A DNA stretch of 25,339 nt from Welwitschia mirabilis (GCA_051453625.1 JBOZIK010000001.1:273661355-273686693), one strand, 5' to 3'. Shown: positions 11,310 through 20,005, counted from the first letter of the stretch. The notes: a model not told the origin generated them from the letters alone. Numbers and translations: made by a program.

Positions 11310-11409
11310 NNNNNNNNNNNNNNNNNNNNNNNNNNNNNNNNNNNNNNNNNNNNNNNNNNNNNNNNNNNNNNNNNNNNNNNNNNNNNNNNNNNNNNNNNNN
11401 NNNNNNNNN
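11310..11409. other. assembly gap, 100 N placeholder
   Basis: Exactly 100 N between two identical 46-bp ends. The contig ends probably overlap, so the true gap may be zero. Merging them leaves the integrase frame continuous from the N-terminal part into the zinc domain. Confidence 0.97.
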
Positions 11410-11455
11410 TCAAATTTTATGGGGATGATGTCATCATGAGGTTTGCTAGAGAGCC
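11410..11455 (+). repeat. 46-bp duplicated gap flank, right copy
   Basis: Identical to 11264-11309. The reading frame through it, FYGDDVIMRFARE, is the same on both sides and continues here into PNQKELLQTFY of the integrase zinc domain. Confidence 0.97.
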
Positions 11456-12180
11456 TAATCAGAAGGAACTTCTACAAACTTTTTATGTGGAAGAAGGAAA
11501 AGGTCATTATAAACGAAAAAGGACAACCATAAAAATTTTGAACATAGGATATTATTTGCCTTCTCTATTGAAGGACTCTTTCACTTACATTAAAGGATGT
11601 AATAAATGTCAAAGAGAGGGAGCATGATCCAAGATGATGGAAATTCCCCAATAATGGATTTAAGCTTTGGAACCCTTCAACATCTAAGGGGATATATTTC
11701 ATCAGACCCATTAATCCAAAGTCCTATGAAAATAATACATTCTGATCTATGTGGATTATTTGACTAAATGGGTTAAAGCTAAATTTATTCCTAATTGTTC
11801 CATAGAAATCATACTTAAATTCTTGTCTAGGAATATTTTTCATCAGTTTGATATGTCTAGGACTTTTATATTAGATAGATGAACCCATTTTACTAGTTAA
11901 GATTTTAAAAAGTTTTTGTCTAAGTATGGAGTTTACCATAAACTCTTTTTTGCTTATCATCTCTAGTCTAATGATCAAGCTGAGGTTACAAATAGGGAGT
12001 TGAACCAAATTTTAACTAAAATAATGAATAAAAAAAGAACTAATTAGACATATAAACTTACTAGCATTATGGGCCTATAGAATACCTTGAAAAAATAGTA
12101 CCAATTTCACACCTTATGAAGTATTCTACGATAAAAAGGTAACTTTATGTATTGAATTAAGATTAATGTCCTATAAGTTG

Positions 12181-12548
12181 GCTAAGTAATTAGATCACAA
12201 TCTAGATAAAACGCAAATTGAATGGATCCAAAACATAAATAATTAAATGAAGATAAAATGAAAACCTTAATAAGAAAGAAAATCCAAAAACAAGTAGAAG
12301 AATGACACGACCATAATGGTCGTAAAACTGATTTCAAAATTAGAGACAAATTCTTTGTTTGTGATCCTAAATATATATCTTCTTAAAAAAGGTATATTCA
12401 AACATGAATTGGACCATATACTTTAATGAAAATTTTATCTAATGGAGTAATGTAAGTACTTAATGAAGAAACTAAGAACACATATCAAGTCAATGATCAT
12501 AGAATCAAGAGTTATACAAAAAGAATTTTACTCTTAGAGGAGATGTGA
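12181..12548 (+). pseudogene. integrase C-terminal region of the Tat-like element
   Basis: The tail of the pol polyprotein. After several shifts a frame reads EEWHDHNGRKTDFKIRDKF if the TGA is read as Trp (family WHDxxxKxKxFxxGDxVLL). It goes on to KRYIQT-stop-IGPYTLMKILSNGV (family GKLxxRWxGPYxVxxVxxNGxV; Trp TGG to TGA) and TYQVNDHRIKSYTKR (family VNGHRLKxY). It ends at the TGA at 12546-12548. These motifs match the C-terminal region of plant Tat integrases. I see no chromodomain. It is the last recognisable pol sequence; the 3' untranslated region begins after it. Confidence 0.75.
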
Positions 12549-13521
12549 CAAACTTACATGATGAAAAGAATTCTATCATTATATTTTCCTCCATAATCCT
12601 AATATATTAATTTAAATATAAAAAAATATATAATGATAATAATAAATGAAAACAATAAAAGGCTATAAGATTTAACTTTTAAAAAGGAAAATGAACGCTA
12701 TTCAAATTATAAAAATTTTTGCTTGGCAGCTAAAAGTATCTCTTACAAGAATTAATAAGACTTTAAGAAGGGAGAAGTTACAAATGGTAAGAATGACTAA
12801 ATTAGAAAAGAAAATAAAGGTATCTATGTAATCATTTATGTTATTCATTTTAAAAAAAAAGGAAGTAAAAGAGAAATGTTCTATCATAAGTACACTAGGA
12901 AAAAAATTCCTAAGAGTAGCCTTTGGTAGTATAATATGGTAACTGTGAGAACTCCATCAAGGGATTAGTCGGCCATGATCAAGGTTTATAACTCTACGGG
13001 TCCTTACTCTTATGGTAGTGGATGCACTCTCCTCATTGCAAAAATCTTTCTCAAGATAAAGGCTCTTTGTTATGAAATTATAAAAAAAACAATTACTCTC
13101 TAAGAGTCATCTGAGGAGTGATTATGAGGAGTGATTAGTCTCTAATATTTTCTTCAAACCAAGTAAACCCTAAAAGGAAAAATAAATATTACATAAGATA
13201 ACCTTTATTCTTTATTTTATTTATCTTAAAGCAATAAATTTTTGTAAAAATAAAAGAACTTAATAATCAAGGGATGTTTATAATTTGGTATAAAAGAAAT
13301 GAGTACTAGAATGAGATTAGCTGAAGCTTATCTTATTATTATTTAAAAAATAATAAAAAATATTTTATCATGTACATAATAATAGTCCTTACATCTTTTT
13401 TTTCAAATCAAAAGAGTCTTAACTAGGAAATGCATTTATTCTAAAAACAGGTAAGCATTAAGTAGTAACTAGAAAATTGGAAATAATTAAACTTAATCTC
13501 ATAAATAAAAAAAACCATCCC
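12549..13521. other. non-coding stretch after pol
   Basis: No coding signal that I recognise. A purine-rich tract lies at about 12852-12878 (nine A, then GGAAGTAAAAGAGAAA); it looks like a polypurine tract, but no LTR start can be shown behind it. A perfect 13-bp tandem duplication of TGAGGAGTGATTA lies at 13112-13137. By position this is probably the 3' untranslated region of the Tat-like element. Confidence 0.5.
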
Positions 13522-14162
13522 CTATACTTGTTCTTCCTCCTAGACCTCTTCTAACTTGAAGTCTTTATGGGAGGAAGCAGATGCAAGTGTTACAAGAAGT
13601 TAGTAAAGCTTCTAATCTTAGCACCATGAGCACCCTAGAAGTTTTAAAAAGAGGATTCATCCCAAGGTTCCTACTTATTTAAGTAATCCTTATCAAAAAA
13701 AAAGGATAGATAGGCTTAGTTCTAGATTTCTACCTTCAGTCTATCATACTCGTCACTTTATCTCATGAATTTGACTTGCAAACTACCCTAGAGAGCATCA
13801 TACCTATTGAACTCATCAGTTAGGGCATAATTTAGTTTAGTAGCCTAAATTCTCAAATACTTAGTATAAAGGTGATGAACCATAGGGATAAAAAAAGCTA
13901 AAATCTTCCCATGGCTAAGTCGATTCCTTCCATTCACTTAGAGGATGCCATCTAAAGCATTGAGTACCTTAAAAGTTGTGCTATAAGAAGGAAGGTCAGA
14001 AGTGTAAATTCTTTAGACAAGAATTAGAGGGGAAGTCTCACCTACACTCATAATATTCATTTCTATTTGAGAGGACCCTAAGCTAAAAAGATAGCGTTTG
14101 AACTTCTTAACTAGAGGAGGAGTAGCAAGAGGCATGGACAAGTTATTGAAATTGGAAGCCAT
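13522..14162 (-). pseudogene. unrecognised minus-strand ORF, possible Tat antisense additional ORF
   Basis: I do not recognise this protein. From the ATG at 14160-14162 the frame reads MASNFNNLSMPLATPPLVKK, then FKRYLFSLGSSQIEMN, LNALDGIL, HGKILAFFIPMVHHLYTKYL, a helical stretch with DEYDRLKVEI, and YLSFFFDKDYLNK. Over about 190 codons there are ten stops, five TAA and five TAG, no TGA, each at a place where Gln fits. After a one-base shift near 13585 the frame ends SSHKDFKLEEV, stop, EEEQV and a TAG at 13522-13524. The full product would be about 213 residues with an acidic tail. It lies just beyond a Tat-like pol on the opposite strand, where additional antisense ORFs are reported in Tat elements. 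That assignment is inference; the coding look is seen. Confidence 0.6.
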
Positions 14163-14440
14163 TCTTAATCTGAAGTGTTAAGAAAACTTGATTTAATTTG
14201 GGGAATGTGATTATGAGTAATTGTTCAAGGCATTTTAGTATACTTATACTAGGAAAATTATCAGTGAAAAGGATCATTTATAATTTTAGGTATGAGAAAG
14301 ACTCAAACACACTTGATTTGCTAATTTTTAAACCACTAAATAAGATTTGTTGATCTTGAAAATATTAGGTTAAACTATGCTTCTTCTAACTGAATTATAA
14401 ATGTCATAATAATTACCACTATTTTCAACCAGTCTCGTAG
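14163..14440. other. spacer upstream of the minus-strand ORF
   Basis: AT-rich, without a recognisable frame. It should hold the promoter of the minus-strand ORF, but I see no convincing TATA box in that direction. Confidence 0.45.
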
Positions 14441-15608
14441 ATTCAAAGAACCCTCTTCAAGTAACCATTATTTCTCAAAATCCTCCCTTAAATCCTTGTC
14501 AAAGTAAAAGATCTTGATTTTTAAATGATGTGTCAAAAAGATATGCATTGTCTATAAAAGACTCCTTCGACATATGGTTGAACCCCTTTAATAGTATCTT
14601 CAAAAACTCTTTTGAATCTTAGCTACTTTGTTTTTCCTTGTCTTCTTAGTGTGAGCTTAAAGGCCCCCTTCAAGTAACCTTCATTATTTAAAGATCTCCT
14701 TCAAGCTCTTCCTCGAGCATGGCATAAATTAATCTAATAATGAGGTGGCTTCATCTTTCTCTTAATTTATAGTCACCTCTAAGATCCCTTCAAAACCTTC
14801 GAAGCTCCTTTCATATGATAGTCTAATTTGATATACATTAGGCATTTAATCAAAGACCCCTTCAGAGAGAGATTTCCTACTTTGATTTTGGTATTCATAA
14901 ATAAGAGCTAAGGGATGCATTAGTGGTCATATTGGAGTCTTCAGAATAATTTCATCAATAACTTCTTCAAAGACCCTTTTGATTAACTCTTGGTTAATTA
15001 AAAAACCCCTTTGAGCCCAGTCTTTATTAGAAAACTCTTTTGCAAAGGTAATTCAAACTTAAAGATCCTCTTTGAGTAATATTTACTACTCAAAGACCTT
15101 CTTTTAGGAAGCAATTGCTACTTAAATCTAGAGAAACATTTGTGAGGTTAATGAAGAATTAGACAGAAAACAAAACCCCAAAAGACTAAATTTCACTAGT
15201 AAGAGAAAAGCATCCATGAATCAAAACAGAAGTAGTAGTAGCAGCAAACTAGTTAGATTTTTAGAAGGAATCCTCTTGTAATGGATTTCTTATTTAGTGC
15301 TTCTCAAAATGTGTATAGAAAATGTAAAATTCATAAAATTGAATGTATTTTTGCAAGACAGAAGAACTATGATTACATGTATGTGATTAATATTTTTTAG
15401 GCACTAATTTTGGGTAACTTAGAATACATGATTATATATGGCTTCTACTCTACCAAATGGTTTCATCCGTTTGAAGGACTCCTTTGAAATGATAATGATG
15501 ATTACTTGAAGAACCCCTTCAAGTAACCTTTGTTATTTAAAGACCCCCTTCAAGAATGTAATTATGTGTTGAAGGATTCTCAAATAGTCAAAGACCTCCT
15601 TTGAGCCC
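14441..15608. repeat. dispersed family of short hairpin repeats
   Basis: At least ten diverged copies of a 15-20 bp motif, roughly CAAAGACCCCTTTGAG or CTTGAAGAACCCCTTCAAG, lie in about 1.2 kb. Clear copies are near 14444, 14659, 14851, 14967, 15003, 15061, 15090, 15473, 15507, 15537 and 15588. Many form a small hairpin: TCAAAG pairs with CTTTGA, or ACTTGAAG with CTTCAAGT (15506-15525), around an A/C-rich loop. Longer shared blocks also occur: the motif followed by CAAGTAACC and TTATTTAAAGA appears near 14665 and 15517. Tandem or complex repeats are known in the 3' untranslated regions of Tat elements; membership here is inferred. Confidence 0.65.
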
Positions 15609-15740
15609 TAATACAACATACAACAAAAATGGACTTGATAGAAAATTTTGTTGACACCTTTCTTCGATAACCTTGATCACCCCTGTGTCAAAGATTTTGG
15701 TGAATAAAGCTTCAACACATGGTAAAAAGCTATAAGTTTC

Positions 15741-15748
15741 TATAAATA
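15741..15748 (+). promoter_or_regulatory. TATA box upstream of the plus-strand unrecognised ORF
   Basis: TATAAATA followed by AGAGC, about 217 bp before the ATG at 15965. The sequence between is pyrimidine-rich and non-coding, as expected of a plant 5' untranslated leader. It suggests that the plus-strand frame was once an independent transcription unit, or that this is an LTR promoter. Confidence 0.45.
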
Positions 15749-15964
15749 AGAGCATCAGAATAGGTAAATTATTTATTTCTAGTTTGTTTTAGTGCATGAT
15801 TTTCTTTGTCATCTTTTATTTCTTGTAAAAGCATCATGGAAACTTCTTATGTTGTTTCTTTCATAGATAAAATATCATTTCCAAATAAAAAAGTTATCCA
15901 ATAATATTTCTTTATATAATTTTAAGGATTTAGTTTCTTAATTACATTTTATTTTCTTCACAAA

Positions 15965-17459
15965 ATGCTAGGTGAGCACTTAGAGTTTAATAATACTTCT
16001 TATATGAGTAATTCATACAAGAAAGAAATTAAACCCTAAAGATAAACTATAAAAAGTTTTCTGTAGAAGTTAAGATTATTCTCAGTTTAAAATTTGAAAA
16101 TCTTCTTAAAGATCCTCATTTCACTAGAATTAAGCAATGGGTAATTAAAATTATCTGGTGGAGCTAGTTAACTTTTTAAGAAAAGTATAGTAATGAGGAA
16201 GTTTATTCTTTCTATAAAATTTGACATTTTCAAAAGACCCCCAATGTTATATTCATTTATTAATAATGTTTTAATTTGAGTTTCTTTAGATGAAATAAGG
16301 ATGGTGCTTGGGGTAGTGCCCTATGAAAGAATACTCTTAGAGATACATAGTAATAAGGATATTACTATATGTCTAAAACACTTTCGACACATCACCAATA
16401 AGGATGGGTAGGTTGATATTAATAAGGTAAAAAATCTTGAGGCATTTATCATTTCTAGAATAGTATCCTCTAATTTTTCCCTAGTAATCAACAAATAGAA
16501 GGGCATCAGTATACCAAGGGTGTATTTAACAAATGCCATTAGAGACCCTTTAAAAAGAAACATTGATGTAGGATTTAGTATTTTCTAATACTTATGAAAA
16601 TCGATGTCAAGAATTAAGAACACCATAAAAATTACAAAGGTGAAACTAGGATTTTCATTGTTAATTGGAATACTTCTCTTAAATAGAAATGTTTCATAAT
16701 TCTCTTGAAGAAAAATAAATCATGTGGACTTCTTAGTTGCTTCCTTATTTGGAGTTTTTTTGTCTTGAAACCCTAAAATATTCAAGGCACAGAAGAGGCA
16801 ACTTCATCAAGCCAGCTAGTGATGCAAGTCTAGACACAACCCTAAGAGCCTTTTAGAGAACAATCAGAGACATTCAGTCCACAACAATTAGGGCTATAAA
16901 ATAATCCAAAATCTTTTACAAAGCCATTAGAAGAAGATAAGTTAGATTCTTTATGTGCTACTATAAATTCCTTAACTACCTTCCTACCAGAAAAGAATTA
17001 ACTCTAGGAAGAGAATGTTAGTTTAAAAGAGAAAATTAAGTTTTTGGAAATGGAAAATGAATTTTGTAAACATAAAATATCTTTTTATTAGAAAGAATAC
17101 AATCAAGAGAAGGAGAAAAAACAACAGTTAGAGAAGAGACTAGTCTCTCATTTCGAATTCTGGAAATCAAATAGATCCTTTCTAACCAATGCTTAATCTT
17201 GAATTAATGAATTAAAGTAAGAGCTTAAGAAGGAAAAATAAAAATTACAGCTCCCTCTAGTTAATAAAGGAGACTTTATATTAGAACTTTTAAAAAGTAT
17301 GGTCCATAGCAAGCATTATAATTCTAAGTATATTGAGATGCAATAAGATTTCATTACTTTCATATATAATAACTATTCTTTCCCCCTTAAGAAGAAGTAT
17401 TCAAAGAAGATTTTTATGGATTTAAGAGGGATGCATAAAAAGTACATGAAGATCAAAGA
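15965..17459 (+). pseudogene. unrecognised plus-strand gene remnant with C-terminal coiled coil
   Basis: I do not recognise the product. The frame opens at ATG 15965 (MLGEHLEFNNTSYMSNSYKK). After a shift near 16065 it reads LKFENLLKDPHFTRIKQW and NEEVYSFYKI. After another near 16220 it reads KRPPMLYSFINN, VSLDEIRMVLGVVPYERILLE, ITICLKHFRHITNKDG, NLEAFIISRIVSSNFS and IPRVYLTNAI. From about 16790 a third frame gives TEEATSSSQLVMQV and, from 17005, a heptad-rich coiled coil (KEKIKFLEMENEF, YNQEKEKKQQLEKRL, INELKQELKKEKQKLQL with Gln at stops), then ILELLKSMVHSKHY and MDLRGMHKKYMKIKD. In the last part, 10 of 11 stops are TAA or TAG. About 500 codons in total. The domain-plus-coiled-coil layout recalls uncharacterised plant transposon-encoded proteins, a weak resemblance. 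It is cut by the CACTA terminus at 17460. Confidence 0.6.
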
Positions 17460-17480
17460 CACTGGAAGAAATAGAGGCTT
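17460..17480 (+). repeat. CACTA left terminal inverted repeat
   Basis: CACTGGAAGAAATAGAGGCT, beginning with the CACT shared by all CACTA-type elements and followed by the GGCTTTT-like step seen in many plant members. The coding frame of the unrecognised gene to its left loses its own continuation here, as expected of an insertion point. Confidence 0.6.
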
Positions 17481-17684
17481 TTAAGGCATTTATTTAAATA
17501 AATACCTTAATTATAGGGCATTTTAAGGCATGCATTTAAATAAATGTCTTAAAAAAATAGTTTTCTTAAGGTAGTTTTTAATTACATGCCTTAAAAGCCA
17601 ATGCAAAAATGTTTTTAAGGTGTTTATAAATCAATGCCTTTAATGTTTTTGGTCTTTTAAGCTTAACTTAATAAATGCTTTAAA
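17481..17684. repeat. subterminal array of five palindromes, period about 42 bp
   Basis: Five copies of a near-perfect palindrome of about 30 bp start at 17481, 17523, 17566, 17615 and 17657 (spacing 42, 43, 49 and 42). Each begins TTAAGG or TTAAGC and ends with a version of ATGCCTTAA; the first is a full palindrome except for one G-to-A change. A weaker sixth copy may lie at about 17702-17726. In En/Spm and related CACTA elements, subterminal repeats bind the TnpA-type protein; the same role is likely here. Confidence 0.75.
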
Positions 17685-17775
17685 AGGTGACTATTTTTTA
17701 ACGCATTTAATGGGATAAACATTGCAAAAGATGTAAAAATAAAATTAGCCCGCATGCTTGAGAAAAGTATGGCAT

Positions 17776-17783
17776 TATATATA
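17776..17783 (+). promoter_or_regulatory. TATA box inside the CACTA left end
   Basis: TATATATA in GGCATTATATATACATTC, about 90 bp inside the palindrome array. The following AGAGAGCAACAATTAGGG looks like an untranslated leader, and AGAGGTAAGGG at 18037-18047 could be a splice donor before the gap. This is where the promoter of a CACTA transposase gene is expected. Confidence 0.4.
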
Positions 17784-19220
17784 CATTCTCAAAAAATAAG
17801 AGAGCAACAATTAGGGTTAATCATCAACATTGTCCTGTGCATGTAATCATCTACATAGCTCATGTAAAGCATCTTCATCCATAGCATCCTCAAGATTTTT
17901 CAAATATGCTCGGGCATCCGCATATGCTCTTTTCAAGATCCGCATGTGCTCTTCTTATCTTTGAATGAAGTTGAAAGCCATTAAATCTCTATATTATAGT
18001 TTGGGCATCTTCATCTATACTAAAAAAGCATTGGACAGAGGTAAGGGTTTATAATTTNNNNNNNNNNNNNNNNNNNNNNNNNNNNNNNNNNNNNNNNNNN
18101 NNNATTTTTGAGGAATTTCATTATTTCTCAAAGCATTTTTCTTTCTTTCATTACATTTTTGAGTGCTGTTTTAGAAAATATTGATTTTCCTTGATTTCTA
18201 ATGTTCAATCTTCACATCTCTTAGAAACAACACAAACATCTCTAACACAATAAAGGCATCAAGGAACTAAGCATCTTTTAACCAATAAAGAAAGAAAGAC
18301 AATTTCACCTGATCCAGTTCAAGATCAAAATGCTTGAAACAACACAAACATAGAAGCTATTTAGAACAATCGAGTGTTGTTCTCAGTGGCCCTGTAGTAG
18401 GGACATTCCATTAAACCTTCATCGGCATTGAAAGTGAAACTAATGTACTGCAAATTAAATTTATAATGAGATCTTAGTATTGTGATTCCACATTTAGTAG
18501 ATACCACTTCTAGGCACACTAAAAAAACATCATTCTTCATCGATTCTGTGCTTGCTCTACCTATAGTAGATAAGAAGAAGTAGAGAAGAGTTACATCTAC
18601 AAGAAGAGATGGAGTTTTCTCATAGGAGGTGTTGTATAGAAATAGGAGAAAAACAACCATTGAAAGAAATTAGCCATTGTCAGAAAAAGGAGAAAAACTA
18701 GTTTTTTCATCTCCATCTATAAACAAAAAATCAAATAGCAGTAGAATCATGGTTGCTCCTATCACAATTTTAATATGGATTAGTCACCCATATGCAACCA
18801 ACTCTACATCTTCAAAATCTTGGTGTATACCAGAAAGCTTCTCTTCTAGTCATCTATCTTGATCATCAAATAATTAAAGGAAGGCATGTAGAAAAAATAG
18901 AGGATGTTACATGAAGGAACAAGGAGAATTAGAGAGAAAAGTCCAAATTCCCACTAAGCTCATTAATTTTATTCTTTCATTAGAGGAGAAACATAAAGTC
19001 AAATTGCATTGGCAAAAATTAAAAATGCATTACTGAAGGCTTTGTAAACATATTCTTTGAATTTTGAAAATGGATGCACAAGAGAATGAGTAAACAATGA
19101 ATATTAGGGATTGTGACAAGGAAACAAGATTGTATTTATGCAAAACAAGCCTTGTATTTGACGAAATTATTATTTAAGTATCTTTTTATCTAGTTTTCAA
19201 TTATTTCTAGTGCTAGTTTA
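17784..19220. other. CACTA internal region without a recognised gene
   Basis: Includes the 46-N gap at 18058-18103. An open minus-strand frame of 99 codons (18361-18660) ends with ISFTFNADEGLMECPYYRA and is unusually long for this stop-rich DNA. A plus-strand frame through the same bases is also nearly open, and I recognise neither. A further fragment of a captured gene is possible but cannot be named. Confidence 0.4.
18058..18103. other. assembly gap, 46 N
   Basis: Forty-six undetermined bases. The flanks (ATAATTT and ATTTTTG) share no duplication. Confidence 0.98.
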
Positions 19221-19226
19221 GCCAAT

Positions 19227-19515
19227 ATGGGAGGCCGCTCTCTTTGTGATAAAAGTGCTAATATTGAAGAATAATATCATGTTATTATTGGCTCTTATTA
19301 GATGCTTGCAAAATCCATCTTAATCTAGAGATTGCTGAATGCACAACTTAACATCTTTTCTAGTTGGATCCTCATAATGCTGGACCTTATGTTCTTCTAT
19401 CAATAGCTTTATCCTACTATAGGTAAGTGGGCGGATGCAGCATGAGTAAGAAGAATAATGGAAGATATATGTATTTAAATAATCCCTATTAAAGCTAGAT
19501 TCAGTCCATAATGGA
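19227..19515 (+). pseudogene. fragment of a PPR protein, E-type C-terminal motif
   Basis: PPR proteins act in organelle RNA processing and editing; this is only the C-terminal end of one. From 19277 the frame reads WLLLDACKIHLNLEIAEC, with a stop where Gln fits, then LDPHNAGPYVLLS, matching the E-motif signature WGxLLxACxIHGNxExAE...LFxLxPxNAGxYVLLSN. After a shift near 19430 it reads GKWADAA, TGA for Arg (CGA), VRRIMEDI, matching GKWxDAARVRRIM. Upstream, GGRSLCDKSANIEE at 19227-19275 fits the preceding L-type segment (LLGRAGSLxEAxxFIEEMP). No PPR repeats are found further left and no convincing DYW domain to the right, so a small genomic piece was moved or left here. It cannot be functional. 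Confidence 0.85.
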
Positions 19516-19995
19516 GGAAGAAAGATATGTGTTCATTATAGAAACATACTAGTTGCTGTTAGTAAGGAGGGAAATAAATACAAAACATTTCATATAGTGC
19601 AAATTTGGCTACTAGTTTTGGAATCATTACAGTGCTTTCAACACCTCTTCTGAGAATAACTAAAATGATTTACATATAAAATGATTATTATATAATGATC
19701 AAATTCATACACAAGATTGAGGCAAGAGATTGCTAAGAAAGAGTGTGTTATTTCAAAGAAGGGAATTGATCTTGTGATGATTATTTGTAGTAAAAAAGAA
19801 ATATAGTCTTTTGATAAGAATTTGGTTTTTAGTCATGGCCATGGAAGTATACTGATGTTCTTTTGATTACTATTTAGCTCTTATGTTTTGAAGATTCAAT
19901 TTCATATGAGAGTTACAGAGCATGACCTTATTGTTAGGAGCATTTCTTACTAATTCAAGATAAAACCTTGCCTTTGAAACAAAACAAGCCTTTGT

Positions 19996-20005
19996 NNNNN
20001 NNNNN
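19996..20005. other. assembly gap, 10 N
   Basis: Ten undetermined bases; no duplication of the flanks. Confidence 0.98.

Larger units (their letters stand above)
11104..12180 (+). pseudogene. integrase of the Tat-like element, zinc and catalytic domains
   Basis: The enzyme that inserts retroelement cDNA. WFANITNFLVSNK starts at about 11146. The H2C2 zinc domain follows the gap at about 11436-11627: GHYKRKRTTIKIL, GYYLPSLLKDSFTYIKG and CNKCQREG. The expected first zinc His is Tyr (TAT for CAT). In the core, GIYFIRPINPKSYE (about 11688-11730) has Tyr in place of the first catalytic Asp of the DDE triad. ILIYVDYLTKWVKAKF, FILDR-stop-THFTS (second Asp kept) and QAEVTNRELNQIL (Glu kept) follow. 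Then LWAYRIP-stop-KNSTNFTPYE (about 12065-12115) is a Tat-style segment. There are several frameshifts and many stops. The 100-N gap lies between the N-terminal part and the zinc domain. Confidence 0.88.
7253..12548 (+). mobile_element. Tat-like Ty3/gypsy LTR retrotransposon, internal region
   Basis: The domain order is gag, protease, RT, RNase H, integrase, all on the + strand, which is the Ty3/gypsy order. Lineage pointers are the Gag C-x2-H-x5-H-x4-C knuckle, the DLGAS protease, the RNase H end IIRWILLMKKFDLKI, and an integrase tail with LWAYRxxxKNSTNFTPYE followed by WIGPY-like and VNDHR motifs, all as in plant Tat elements. All genes carry stops and frameshifts, so the element is dead. 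It has more CG dinucleotides than the first gypsy remnant, which suggests a younger insertion. The extra reading frame on the minus strand at 13522-14162 and the repeats at 14441-15608 may belong to its 3' untranslated region; the 3' LTR was not found. Confidence 0.8.

Noticed and set aside
14441-15608. CRISPR array
   Set aside because: The repeats are short, diverged and irregularly spaced, and the context is a plant genome.
15700-15900. 3' LTR matching the 6480-7250 region
   Set aside because: Both have a TATAAATA followed by GCA, but I could not align the surrounding sequence, so I do not call an LTR pair.
16321-16563. Minus-strand open frame of 80 codons
   Set aside because: The plus strand through the same bases reads as the coherent middle part of the unrecognised gene (ERILLE, NLEAFIISRIVSSN).
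13522-17459. Reassigned genetic code (TAA/TAG read as Gln, as in ciliates)
   Set aside because: The frames look like that at first sight, but Trp-to-stop and Arg-to-stop changes, frameshifts, lost catalytic residues and CG depletion occur alongside. The gene families are those of flowering plants. C-to-T decay explains all of it.
19431-19440. Splice donor (AGGTAAGTGG) in the PPR fragment
   Set aside because: Read as GGT AAG TGG it gives the conserved Gly-Lys-Trp of the E motif, and coding similarity continues straight through.
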